The position numbers and the translations under genes were made by a program. From contig NW_026960608.1 in NCBI RefSeq assembly GCF_021018805.1, positions 3,534,001 through 3,598,000 of the forward strand: 64,000 nucleotides of DNA, written 5' to 3'. The notes under the pieces were generated by a model, which saw nothing but the letters and a program-made list of their open reading frames with translations, did no database searches and was not told where the DNA came from. Below are positions 43,495 to 53,944 of this stretch, one piece after another (the first letter of the stretch is position 1; every line of letters begins with the position of its first letter). Source of the stretch: Prinia subflava (lineage: Eukaryota; Chordata; Aves; Passeriformes; Cisticolidae).

Positions 43495-43915
43495 TATGGG
43501 GGGTCCCCGGGGAGTGCCCCCCGGAGACCCCCGGGGTCTTTTGGGGTCGTGGTGTTCCCGGGCTTGCAGGCAAGGAGACTCAGATGCCGGTGGGGTGCTG
43601 ATGAGGTGAGGGTTTATTCACTGAGGGAGAGGGGAAGGGAAAAAAGGGGGGGGGGGGGAAGGGAGGAGAGGGAAAGGGAGCATCAGGAGGCCTCCAGGGG
43701 AAGAGGGGCAAGAGGGGCAGAGCCTTCTGCCTTAGCATTCTTATCACAGAGGTTCAAAGGGGCGCGGTAACATTCTCCAGCCAATGAGGTTACAGATACA
43801 GGATACTGCAGGGAGGATACAGACTTGGGATAAACCATACATTTTCCAGGGGTGAGCCAGAGCAAACCATTTCCATAAAATGCAATCCCACAGATATAAG
43901 TTTCTGTAATTTCAC
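43495..43915 (-). mobile_element. Antisense solo LTR-H (unassigned, GC-rich end)
   Basis: An abrupt switch from AT-rich ERV-G to TGGGGGGTCCCCGGGGAG. GAGGGTTTATTCACTG (about 43608) gives an AATAAA on -, and an 11-base G run is at about 43648-43658. The right end is near CAATCCCACA. No duplication was identified. Confidence 0.55.
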
Positions 43916-44315
43916 AGAACAGGTTCTTGCTACTTTTTATTTACTTAGTTGAGTAACAACAAAAGCCTTTGTTGATTTAGATAAGTTTGTTTTGTGACGA
44001 AAGGACTGAATGAAATTTCCTTAATTTTGGGTTCTTTAGTTATAAATGTAAATCGTGTGTAATGTACTGCCTTGCAATATCATGCTGTTATTGATTCTTT
44101 TATGATTGCTCATGGATAAGGCTGTAAAGAGAGTGATGGAAGATTTTGAGTAGATCATTGGCTGGAAGATTTAGGTTTCTCAAGTTAGGCAGAGAGCGTC
44201 ACTCAGTCTAGGCTTTTTATTTTGTGTCATCATAATTGTTTCACTCATTGTGTGGTGTTTGTTGTCCTGTATGCAAAGGGCCCTGCAGAAGACAACAAAG
44301 ATCGCTTTGAAGTCA

Positions 44316-44333
44316 TAAAAAAAAGGGGGAAAC
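44316..44333 (+). other. Polypurine tract of ERV-G
   Basis: AAAAAAAAGGGGGAAAC runs up to the first bases of the 3' LTR (TGTGAT at 44334). That LTR is then split by LTR-C eight bases in. Confidence 0.82.
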
Positions 44334-44341
44334 TGTGATAG

Positions 44342-45981
44342 TGTGCTGGTTTTGCATTAATTGACATTTGGTGAGGAGGGAAGGAGCCACCCACAGAAAT
44401 GATTTTTCTGAGAGAAGCTGCTAAGAGCTTCCTCCGTGCCTGGCAAAAACCAATTGCTGGCTGACTTTGAGAACAGGCATGTTAATAAGCCAATTAAGAG
44501 CTGAACACGCCTCTGTGAGATTCACATTTTAAGCCGAACAAGCACGGGAAAAGCTCTCTTACTTCCAGGTCTTGAACAGGTAACTGGGGCCTGTGGGCCT
44601 AGTGGAACTGGACAGGGCGCTGCCTCTTCTGCAGCACTGGCTGGTCCAGGGCCCCCCTGCAGTGTGGCCAGACTGGCCCACAACTCGGTTGAAATTCTGA
44701 GTTTCACCAGAAACCGCCGGGCAGGGGAAGGGGAAGCCATCAGCCCACAGCTGAAATTGAACTAAGCAGGGGCCAGAGACCAGCTGCTGTCATTCTGGCT
44801 GGGCTCCCTGAGATCCTGGCACAGTCCCAGCATGGCCTGAAATCCATCACTGTGATTGCTTTGGCCACTGCCCAGCAGAAACCATCATGACCATCCGCAG
44901 GCCCTGGGCGAGATAGTAACTCTTTCACTGCACAAATGAAACTTGCAAAATATCGATCCTCTTGAGTGAGAGAAAAAACCAGAGTGAAGACATGTAGAGA
45001 AACAACATAAAGACACTAAGGTCAGTAAAGAGAAGTCAAGTTCCAGATGGGAGGAGAATGTGAAGATGCCTTAGGCTGAAATTCTTTTGTACGGCCATGG
45101 TAATGGACTGCGATACATTAGAATATCCCTTTAAGTCATGAAAAAGCATGGAGGGATGGAGTGTTCAAATGCTAGACATGAGCAAAGGCATTTGTGCTGA
45201 AGCAAGTAAATGTTGAAGTAGCTGTGATCTCATGAGAAGCTTGAACAGAGAAAGAGATGAGAGTGATGAAGATCCTTTTCCCCCAGGAAAAGGAGATCTC
45301 TGTTCCCAGACATGAAGATGATCTCAGAGATAGATGAAGAGAACCTTTGCTTCTGAACAGCTCATCCTTAAAATAGTACCCCATAAGTTGACATGTCCCA
45401 TGAAAGCAGCTGTGGGAAGGCTGCATGAGATGAGAGGGGCTTCATGAATGCAGATTTCAGGGTGGTTGCTATTCGTGGAAATTGAAGCCATGAGAGAACT
45501 GGAGACTTCGTGGAAAAGTCTCCATAACATGGCAAGAGAAACTTATCTCCCTAAGTGAACTGAAGAAAGACTATTTAGGAGGTAGTAAACTTACCGAAAA
45601 CACCAGGTTTTGTCTCTGTACGTTGTTGGGGGGAAAGGAAAGAGGAGTTGGGGGGGAGGAGAAGTGTTCTGAAGGTTTTATTCTGCTTTCTTTTCTTTTC
45701 TTTTCTTTTCTTTTCTTTTCTTTTCTTTTCTTTTCTTTTCTTTTCTTTTCTTTTCTTTTCTTTTCTTTTCTTTTCTTTTCTTTTCTTTTCTTTTCTTTTC
45801 TTTTCTTTTCTTTTCACCCTTTAAAGTTGAGCCTGCTTTGTTCTTCTCCTGTTAATTCTTATCTCACAATAGAAAATGAGTAATTCTAGTGGGTGCCCTG
45901 GCATTTGGCCAGCACTCAACCCACCACATTATTTGGTGCATTGGCCAGGAAATCTCAAATTGGCAAACCAAAACCATTACA
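44342..45981 (+). mobile_element. Solo LTR-C copy 1, 1640 bp
   Basis: TGTGCTGGTTTTGC...AAAACCATTACA, with complementary ends. Flanks GATAG (44337-44341) and GATGG (45982-45986) are a 5-bp duplication with one change, placing it inside the first bases of ERV-G's 3' LTR. It contains the (TTTTC)n tract. Near the 3' end TTTGGTGCATTGGCCAGGAA resembles a tRNA-Gly(GCC) primer site. AAGTTGAGCCTGCTTTG just after the tract recurs in the other C copies. Confidence 0.85.
45691..45815 (+). repeat. (TTTTC)25 microsatellite
   Basis: 125 bases of perfect TTTTC within LTR-C. It makes the spurious Lys/Glu/Arg frame on -. Its perfect state suggests recent expansion. Confidence 0.97.
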
Positions 45982-45986
45982 GATGG

Positions 45987-46368
45987 CTAAACAGTAGGCC
46001 TGTGAAGGCCTCACAGGCTGAATTCTGACTTGATCTGACATAAACCGTGAGAATGCTACTAGCTCTTGTTTAACAGCTTGTTTTCCCTGAGAAGGAATTC
46101 TACAGATTGACTGTTTCTCACATCTGTTTCAACAATCACAACCATGTCAGTAAAAGAATGAAAACAAAATCTCACAAACAACTCTTTCTTGCATGTAGAC
46201 ATCTTTTTCTAGACTGACCAATTATTACAGGGTAACAGCTTGTTACTGACCAATAGGGGATAGACACGGGATGGTTTGTAAAACTCTATATAAAGAGATG
46301 CGTGAAATAAACCAGTAGCTTTTTTGCTCCTTGAAAAGAGTGTGTCTTGTCTCTCTGAAACAGGGACA
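45987..46368 (+). mobile_element. 3' LTR of ERV-G (main part)
   Basis: It continues CTAAACAGTAGGCC after LTR-C and ends CTGAAACAGGGACA, followed by the AGTGGG duplication. It shares CTCTATATAAAGAG and GAAATAAACCAG with the 5' LTR and lacks about 30 bp near CTAGCTCTT. Confidence 0.9.
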
Positions 46369-46374
46369 AGTGGG

Positions 46375-47093
46375 CACAATGGGAATATGACAGTCAGTAA
46401 AATTCTACTGCATAATCATCTGGATTGCCTTGACAAGGGGGTAGAGGGGTTCAAAGACAATGAAACTCAAGTCCAACCTCTTCAGCATATTGTTACAGTC
46501 AGGGTCCTGCGTTTGGACCAAATACCTTTCCAACTTTACAAAGACAAACATGGACTACAAGCCTGATGTGTTTTGAGCCATCAATCTTCTCCAGTCTTTC
46601 ACACCACCACATTTGCCACCCAGATGATTTCTCTAGAGAAGGCTGCTGTCTACCAGGAGCTCACATTCATGGCATCACTTAGAGGCTACCAAGGCTGGTG
46701 AAACCTACATATCTGTTCCTACTCTTCTGTGTAAGGTCTGATGAGGCAACTTGATAGTGTCAGGTGGTTGACTTGTAGTCAGAGTTTCTGCTGTGTTCAT
46801 GCAGTTTTGGCCGTTTATTAGCCCAGCCTCCAGCCAAACCAGTTTGTCAGCTTTGGTGCTGGGTTCTTGCCTATAGCCTCACACAGTAGGATTGCCTTTG
46901 GATAATCCTACTTGTTAAGAATCTGCCAGGACCAAAGTTCAGTTAGTTCAAACAGGTGAAGCGCATCTGTGATACCAGGTTTTTCCTAGCAAGGACCCCA
47001 GAGTTCTGAGGGCAGTAGTCAAAGGCATGGAGGCTCAGGGTGTGTTCTCCTCAGTCCTGCTGCTGAGAAGAATGGATGGGAGGAGGAGGGCGC
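46375..47093. other. Unassigned sequence
   Basis: About 700 bp on the right of ERV-G without a retroelement motif or convincing frame (best is 80 codons at 46324-46566, which starts inside the LTR). It may be unique host sequence or a decayed repeat. Confidence 0.4.
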
Positions 47094-47755
47094 TGTCCTG
47101 GGGTGACTTTAGGATGCTGGATTGTATCCCCATTCATCTGTTTAGCCCAGAAATAAGTTCTGCACCTTTAAAACTAGATCCAAGAGCGAAGGGAGGGGGA
47201 AGCAGTGAAGCGCAGTTTATGTGTCCAGAAGCTTCATTTTCACTCCCCTGGAATTCCTTTTCGCTTGGTGCATGTTGTCTGCAGCACAGAAAGGGAGTGG
47301 GAGAGAACTCTGCTTTGCTTTTAGTTTTGTTTTTTTTAGCTAGCTGAGGCAGACAAGTTCCCTGGACTGTGGCTTTTCTTTTTCTCGGAACTGATTGGCC
47401 ATGCTCTGGACCAAAAATCCAGAAAAATACCAGGAGCTCCTGCCTGTGGCCCACTGGGACCCTGCATTTTCTAGCACAGGAGGGACTGATAAGAGACTGA
47501 GCTAGCCAAGCTACACCCCATGAAAAGGACTCTTTGAATTTGCCATCTCTTCAGAATCACTAGAGATTCCATTGTTTAATATTACTCATTTTTTTATGTT
47601 TGTGAGTACTTTGCTTGTTAAATAAACAGGTTTTTTCCACTTTTCTTTAAGGAGGTTTATCTCTTGAACAGTTGGGGGGAAGGGCAGCTGAATTTTGCCC
47701 TTTAGGGAAACATCCCTTTGGGAGTTCCCTTCCAAATTTGTCCCAAACCAGGGCA
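47094..47755 (+). mobile_element. Solo LTR-A copy 5
   Basis: 662 bp, TGTCCTGGGGTGACTT...AAACCAGGGCA. Flanks GGCGC (47089-47093) and GGCAC (47756-47760) are a 5-bp duplication with one change. TTGTTAAATAAACAGG (about 47616) holds the poly(A) signal. Confidence 0.9.
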
Positions 47756-48207
47756 GGCACTAATAACATGGGTCATTAATTGTCTGCAGAGCTTGTACTG
47801 GCAACAGATTTTTGGGTTTTATGACCATGGGACACTGTTTGCAGACACAGAGTCTGCTTGGGAGAGAGAGACAAAGGTATTTTTTACAGTAGGATCACTA
47901 GTCTTATTAGGAGGGCTTTAAACTAAAAGTGAGAGTGTCAGAGACTGAAATGTTATAGTTCATGGCTTAAACATTGATATGAAAGACTTTAGCCCATTAT
48001 GGCAAAACTGTATAGAAGCTGCACCAAGGAAACCCACCCCACCCTGAATGCTGCCTCCTGACTGAAACCTTGAACTGTGAGTTAAGCTGCCTAAGAGAAC
48101 TTGAAATAAGATAAAGTGACACTGTTGTTGAATCATCTCAGGTCTGTGAAGAAACAGATAAGGCTGGGAAAACATCTATGGGAGGGCCAAGCTCAGCAGC
48201 TGTCCTG
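47756..48207 (+). other. Possible CR1 5' UTR-like remnant and unassigned DNA
   Basis: 47880-47940 (GTAGGATCACTAG...GGGCTTTAAACTAAAAGTGAGAG) resembles the segment at 31095-31140 and the CR1 5' UTR. No frame is supported. Confidence 0.4.
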
Positions 48208-48537
48208 TGTTGCCATGAGGTTTTTTCCTGGTTTGCCAAGCGTTCATATTAAATGAGAAATGTGCAGTTTCTCACGCTCATGAATGTAAACACAGGACCA
48301 TGTTTTGTAAACACTGCCCTTGTTATGAATTCCTTCTCAAGGAGAAGGGGAGGTTGAATGACAGCCTCCTTGACCAATGTGGTGGGGAGGTGGGAATTCC
48401 ATCCTCCAATCCACAGGTCTCATAGGAAATGTATAAAAGTGGGTTTTTGCAAATAAACCTGTCTTCCTGTCCTGCTCTGCCTGATGAACCAAGATCTGTC
48501 TCCCGAGTCTCATTTCTGGTCAGGCCCCGCGGTGATA
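48208..48537 (+). mobile_element. Solo LTR-L copy 2
   Basis: 330 bp, TGTTGCCATGAGG...CCGCGGTGATA, with a perfect 6-bp duplication GTCCTG (48202-48207, 48538-48543). GTATAAAAGTGGG (about 48431) is a promoter box, and GCAAATAAACCTG (about 48449) the poly(A) signal. Confidence 0.94.
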
Positions 48538-49399
48538 GTCCTGAAAATCATCCCTGACTGGCTTCAGGGTGGAGGCCATAGCCCACAGGCTTATCTGCTG
48601 CCAGGTTTGTACAGACTCCCCACAACCAAGCAGGGAGGATGACAGTTTTGGTTGTGTGGCGTAACCTCTGGTCAGAGGCAGTCAATGCCCATCTTCTATT
48701 AAGCAAACTGGCTCAGCTGTACAGCCCCCCACCTCAGGATGGCCACATCCATGGGACATTCACGTGAGAGGCAGCTGGGGAGGTGTCATAATCTATCAAG
48801 GACCCCCTAAGTGCTCCCCAGACTCATTCCTGAGGCCTTGCACCAGAGCACTGCACATGATGCAGGATGATGCAACCGATCCAGTCTTGCGAGAGACAGT
48901 ATCAAACTTGCCCCTCACTCAGGGGAGGTATCTGGCCTTCCCACCTGGTTCAAACATATATAAATCCGTTGAAATCTATGCCTTTTGGTGTGGCACCCTC
49001 ACCACCAAGAAGACCAAATAGAGAGGATCAATGAGATGTCATTTGGACCCATGGAGGGGTGATCTATTTCTACTTAATCTGTCTCTGTCACTCTTCATGT
49101 CTCCCCCTACCTCTTTTTCTATTTCTTTCTTTCTCTCTCTCTCATTTTACTGTTATATAAAATATATCAAATTTTTGTTATTAGCATTTAACTTTGTTTA
49201 ACTTTTAATCTTCTTTCAGGATATATTCAAACCTGAGGTTCTGTCTGCAATTCGTATTTAAGAGGATCATAACAGAGGGCATGAGGAAGAAGAGGGAGAC
49301 AGTAACCAGTAGTCCTGTAAGGGAGTGACAGACAGGGTCAATGAGCAAAGTGCAGGATTAGAGCTCCAGTACCTGGAAATCCCCCTTAGCACCCAAAGG
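48538..49399 (+). other. Unassigned region with an 85-codon frame
   Basis: A frame at 48764-49021 (MRGSWGGVIIYQGPP...) has no family that I recognise. 49090-49205 is pyrimidine- then AT-rich. 49335-49398 repeats the CR1-associated segment at 31190-31275. There is no reliable gene. Confidence 0.4.
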
Positions 49400-49866
49400 T
49401 GTTAGCAGATGATAAATTGTCTACGTCTGGTGTGCTAACACAATGCTTATTCTTAAAAAAACACTGGCTTATGGAGCTACACAATGCCCATTGTGTTAGA
49501 AGGTGAACTGGAAAGTTCACCAGTCCTACTGCCCTGCCAACTTGATTAGCTCGGCTGTAACACTGGGGTCCACAACCACTAGGGACCACCAAAGAGACCT
49601 CCAGAACAGAAGAATGCATGCCTAAAGGGGACAGAAAATATGTTAATAATTTTTGGGAAACGATTATCATATGTATGTTTATTCTGGGATAATCAATGAA
49701 TATGTATGTAAAATACTGTAAAAAAACAGAAACTTTCCTGTACTCAGCATGTATGGTATTTCGGAGGAAATATACTCCCATGCATCCTGCCAAATAAAGA
49801 ATGCCTGCTTCATAATGTTTCATTAGTGTTAAGGAGTTTTTTAATTTTACCGAACTTTTGGTAACA
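49400..49866 (+). mobile_element. 5' LTR of the class I ERV
   Basis: 467 bp, TGTTAGCAGATGATAAATTG...TTTTGGTAACA. AATAAA is at 49793-49798. It is followed at four bases by a primer site. Confidence 0.82.
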
Positions 49867-49870
49867 GTTT

Positions 49871-49888
49871 TGGTGACCCAGATGGAAC
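49871..49888 (+). other. Primer binding site of the class I ERV
   Basis: TGGTGACCCAGATGGAAC. The first nine bases equal a tRNA-Trp site (TGGTGACCC), while the rest departs from it, so the tRNA is uncertain. The leader 49889-50097 has no gene. Confidence 0.6.
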
Positions 49889-50097
49889 ACACTCCTGAAT
49901 TTCAGTGGATCCAAGGGATCACAGGACCTCCAGCCAGCACCTAGGGATTCTCAGGTAGAACCTTCAATCCCTGGTCTGAAGGAAACTGGAGCAAGACCCT
50001 TGGTAAGATAAAGGCATTCTTTACTGTAAAGATTTTAACCTGCCTGTAAGGTGCAGCAAAAGCTTTTCAGGGTTGGGTTTAAAGGTACCTAAGGTAG

Positions 50098-51884
50098 TGT
50101 GTTGGTTTTGAATGGCCTGGTTCATGGTAGTGGGGGGGAGGGGGGCCCCCTAGAGGTGGCTTCTGTGAGAAACTGCTAGAATCTTCCACCATATCCAGCA
50201 GAGCCAATCCCTGATGGCTCTGAGATGGATGTGCCACTGGCTTGAGGCTGGGCCAATTAGAGATTGTGGTAATACCTCTGTGATAACATATTTAGTAAGA
50301 AACAAAACCAAAGTTTGTGGCACAGTTTTAATTCTAGCCTGAGAAGAGGAGGAGGTGAGAACATGTGTTGCCCTGGTTTTTCTGAGTTGTTTAAAGCCTT
50401 CTACTTGTTCATAAGATGGAGTCAGTTCTTTAGCTTCTGTACAATATTAGAAGCAGTTTTTCACTTTCTCACACTTTGGAACATAAACAACCTTTCTTGT
50501 TTTTGTTCACTGTCCTTTGTTTACATATTTCTAGCCTGAAAATAATGTTGGTTGACAGCTGGTCTGGCCAGTGGGGTGAAGAGGTAGTAACCCCAGAAGC
50601 CAATCCATAACCAGACCCACAAATGTATAAAAATGGAAGAATAAACAGGCTCATCCTCTTTTTGGGGAGCATCTTTTCACTGCAGACTTCCTGCCTCCGT
50701 GTTGTTGTTTTGCATGCTGTTCCAACAAACATGTGAGGGAAACAACATGGAAGCACCAAGGTCAGTGAAGAAGGAGGGGGAGGAGGTGCTCCAGGCACCA
50801 GAGTCAAGATTCCTCTGCAGGTTTAAGTGAGGGCTATGGTGAAGGAGATTGTCCCCTTACAGCCCATGGAGGTCCACAGGGGATGCAGAAATCTACCCAC
50901 AGCCCATGGGGGAGGAGCCCACGCCAGAGCAGGTGGATGCCTAGAGGAGGCTGTGATCCTGTGGGAGACCTGGTAGAGAGAGGGCCCCCACTTGCAGGCT
51001 AGATCAGCCTGTCCTTGGAAGACTGCATCCTGTGGAAGAGTCACCCACGCTACAGCAGTTTGGGGAGGACATTTGCCTGTGGGAGGGACTCACATTGCAG
51101 AAGTTTTAGGAGAACTGTTACTCATGAGATGGAGCCATGTTAGAGAAGTTCATGGAGAACTGTCTCCTGTGGGAAGGACCCCACACTGCAGTAGGAGAAT
51201 GACTCCTCTCCCTGAGCAACGAGAGCAACCACAGGTGATAAACTGACCAAACGCCCCACTCCCTGTCTTCCTGTGCTGTCAGTTGGAAGGAGGGAGGGGT
51301 TGGAGAGGAAAAGGTGTTTTTAAGGGCTTGTTTTACTTCTCATTATCCTGCTCTGATTTTTTTATCAATAAATTCATTTAATACCTCTAAGTTGAGCCTG
51401 TTTTGCTCTTGATAGTAATTGGTGAATGTTTTCTCCCAGTCCTTAACTCATGAGCCCATTATATTTTGTCCCCTCTTATCACCGTGGAGGCCTAACCAGG
51501 AAAACAGGCTGGGGACACAGATCTGGGTGCAACAACAGCAGCAGGGCAGAAGACCCGGTTTATTTACAAAAACCTACTTTTATACTTTTACTATGAGGCC
51601 TGTGGATTGGAGGAAGGAATTCCCACCTCAACACCACATTGGTGGAGGGGACTGTCACACAGTCTTGTTTGTCCCAGCAGAGAATGTAAAAACAATGGCT
51701 ATGTTTATAGAACATAGCTGATGTTTACATTAAAAGAGCGTGAGAAGGTACGAACTTCTCCTTTAATATGAACGCTCAGCAAAACCGGGAAAAACTCATG
51801 GCAACACCCTCTGTCCAGCTAAGGAGGGGAGTGAGTGAGAGGCTTTTGTACAATACTGGCATCTGGCCTGTGTAAACCCCAACA
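50098..51884 (+). mobile_element. LTR-C2 (variant LTR-C), hosting LTR-L
   Basis: It starts TGTGTTGGTTTTGAATGG and ends GTAAACCCCAACA. Flanks GGTAG (50093-50097) and GGTGG (51885-51889) are a 5-bp duplication with one change. It shares AAGTTGAGCCTGTTTTG with LTR-C. Without LTR-L it is about 1.45 kb. AATAAATTC at about 51367 is the poly(A) signal. Confidence 0.78.
51477..51806 (-). mobile_element. Solo LTR-L copy 3, antisense
   Basis: 330 bp. On + it runs TATCACCGTGGAGG...CTCATGGCAACA. Perfect 6-bp duplication CCCTCT (51471-51476, 51807-51812), inside LTR-C2. Confidence 0.94.
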
Positions 51885-52049
51885 GGTGGGAACAGGGAAT
51901 AGTTAGAGTTCCTTCTAGGAGCTCCTCAATGGCAATTGGTTATAACGGGAGATAAAACCTCAGTAGGGGTATCACAGGTGCCACCGCTGGGATGTATTTT
52001 GAAATATTGAAAATTAATTTGGGGTGATTCCCTTCTGCTAGAAAAACTT
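51885..52049 (+). pseudogene. gag: Class I gag: matrix start
   Basis: After LTR-C2 a short coding segment shows 'PPLGCIL', a class I matrix motif, and ends at AACTT before LTR-B. Coding resumes at 53265. Confidence 0.6.
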
Positions 52050-53264
52050 TGTCTAGGGTTGCAATGCAAGATGTAACCAAAAAGTATGTATTCTATTGCC
52101 ATCTCTTGAAACCGGTTGAGGAGGTGTTTTCTTTATCTCTTCTATGACACATTCCTCATAACTCTGGGGGGGGGGAGAGGGTGGGTGTCTTCTGTTAATG
52201 GGCCAGCTGTTAAAACCAGGTGGGGCAGTGTTCTTATCTCTTCCCTGACCCATCCTTCCTCCAGGGGGGTATCTTCTGTTAATGGGCCATTAAGGCTCAC
52301 TGCATGACTGATAAAATTACATCATCCCATTGTGAGATGTTCCACCCAGAAGGAGGAGCCAAGAATTTCTACCTGGATAAAACCTGATATCCAAAACACC
52401 AGGACAGCCTGTTTTCCACTGGATTCCCAGAGGAAGACCGGACCCATCTCACAACCACCGGACCTTCAGAGGGAACCTACACTCTTCTACAGAATCATCT
52501 CTGCTCCAACAGAACTACATCTGTCACTCCAGTGTTAGTGTAGGAAAACATATAACCAGACGAAGGCAATCATTTGTGGTTCTTTATTTAGCACGCGGGG
52601 CACAGGGGCATACAGTGCCCAAATCTTGTGCCCAAGAATACAGAGTTGCTTTGTGATTTTTATAGTTTCAAATTATACATATGTTAACTAACCTCCACCC
52701 CTAGATACTGGTTATCCTATTTCTTAGTTACTGTCTTAAATCATACCTATGCTTTACCCTGAGTTATACTTGATTTGGTTAAAACAAAGCTTCTCAATTA
52801 TCTCCTGGGCTGGAGTCACACTTGATTCAATTAAAACAATAGTATGAAGCGGGTTGCAGAAAGCTGACGTTTGTTCCAAGGCCAGGCTGCGTCAAGTTCA
52901 AGCTGTGCGTCTTCTACCTTCCCCCCACCACCCGCAGTTAGCTTATACAGAAATTATTATTTTTAACTCTCCACTATCACCAGGAGGACTTAATTGTACT
53001 GCTACCAACACCCTTACCAACAGGGTGTCAGGTTCTATTCTGACTCTGTCAGTTTTCTTTTTTTTTGTTTGGTTGCTTTTTTGTACTACTGTATTTGTAT
53101 TTTAATACTCCTAGTAAAGAACTGTTATTCCTATCCCCATATCTTTGCCTGAAAGCCCCTTAATTTAAAAATTATAATAATTCGGAGAGAGGAGGTTTAC
53201 ATTCTCCCTTCCAAGGGAGGCTCCTGCCTTCCTTAGCAGACACCTGTCTTTCCAAACCAAGGCA
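52050..53264 (+). mobile_element. LTR-B copy, split by LTR-M
   Basis: TGTCTAGGGTTGC...CAAACCAAGGCA. Flanks AACTT (52045-52049) and AAGTT (53265-53269) are a 5-bp duplication with one change. CTAGTAAAGAACTGTTATTCC (about 53110) is the shared 3' block. Without LTR-M it is about 760 bp. Confidence 0.87.
52533..52979 (-). mobile_element. Solo LTR-M, antisense, in LTR-B
   Basis: 447 bp. On + it runs TGTTAGTGTAGGAAAAC...CTCCACTATCA. 4-bp duplication CCAG (52529-52532, 52980-52983). GTTCTTTATTTAGC (about 52579) is an antisense poly(A) signal. LTR-B sequence is continuous across it. Confidence 0.82.
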
Positions 53265-53944
53265 AAGTTATAAATTTTTTTAATCAGTGGTAGCCACTTT
53301 ACTCATTGGAAGACCAAGAGAAGTGGCCTAAGGATGAAATCTTACAGTATAATACCATAATGCAAATAATGTTTTGCAGAAGGCAAAATAAATAAAATTA
53401 AGTTCCTTATGTTGACTTGTTTTTCACCCTAAGAAATCATCTGGAGTGGCAAAAAGAATGTGGGAGGACCTCACAAGATCCATTAATTTTAACACTTGAA
53501 AAGGAAAAGAAAGGCAAAGGGTTGAAGAGATGTTGTTCTGTGTGCAGCATAGGACAGAGGTGCTTAAAGTGAAAGTGATAGGAGGAGGAGAATGATTTAG
53601 AGCTGATGATTGCTCCACAGCGAAGAATGGGAAGGGAATGAGGAATCACCGAGAAATACATTTAGACGTATGAATAGGTCATGGAAAAGTGGACTGGAAG
53701 CTAGAGAACATTTTGGGGGATCAGAGGATTTTAGTCTGATTGTGGTATGCACTAGAAGACAGCACGGAGATGTTGGGGCAAATTCCGGGAAAGTTCTTAT
53801 TGCTCCTCACTGGCAGGCCATTGGTAATCATGGTCCAGTAACCCCATTTTTAAAAGTGGATTTAATGTCATGGAGAAAGGTGGCAGGAGTTTATAGGGAA
53901 GATCTGGAGACAGTTGCTAAAATATTTGAAACCATAATTAGGAC
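53265..53944 (+). pseudogene. gag: Class I gag: matrix end and capsid N-terminus
   Basis: 53300-53440 reads as matrix ('QEKWPKDEILQYNT', 'FFTLRNHLEWQ') in changing frames. 53610-53957 is an open piece with capsid features ('WRKVAGVYREDLETVAKIFE', compare the gammaretroviral capsid pattern around an LxxWK element). LTR-A cuts it at 53944. Confidence 0.72.

Larger units (their letters stand above)
35581..46368 (+). mobile_element. ERV-G: class II provirus, gag-pro-pol, no env, with five nested LTRs
   Basis: The ends are LTRs of the TGTGGTGGCTAAACAG type. Perfect 6-bp duplication AGTGGG (35575-35580 and 46369-46374). After removing insertions (LTR-L 36631, LTR-A 37984, LTR-B2 39518, LTR-H about 43495, LTR-C 44342) it is about 6.9 kb. 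Gag, protease, RT, RNase H and integrase are recognisable but full of stops. No env is visible between integrase and the polypurine tract, where only about 500 bp of native sequence remain. The LTRs are still similar outside one 5' insertion. Confidence 0.9.

Noticed and set aside
45575..45817. 80-codon frame of repeated Lys/Arg/Glu
   Set aside because: It is the translation of the (TTTTC)25 microsatellite on the minus strand.
45905..45945. A tRNA-Gly gene
   Set aside because: Only the 3' 18 or so bases are matched, in the complementary sense; there is no cloverleaf. It is a primer-site-like sequence.
46324..46566. 80-codon frame as a host gene
   Set aside because: It begins inside the ERV-G 3' LTR and shows no recognisable domain.
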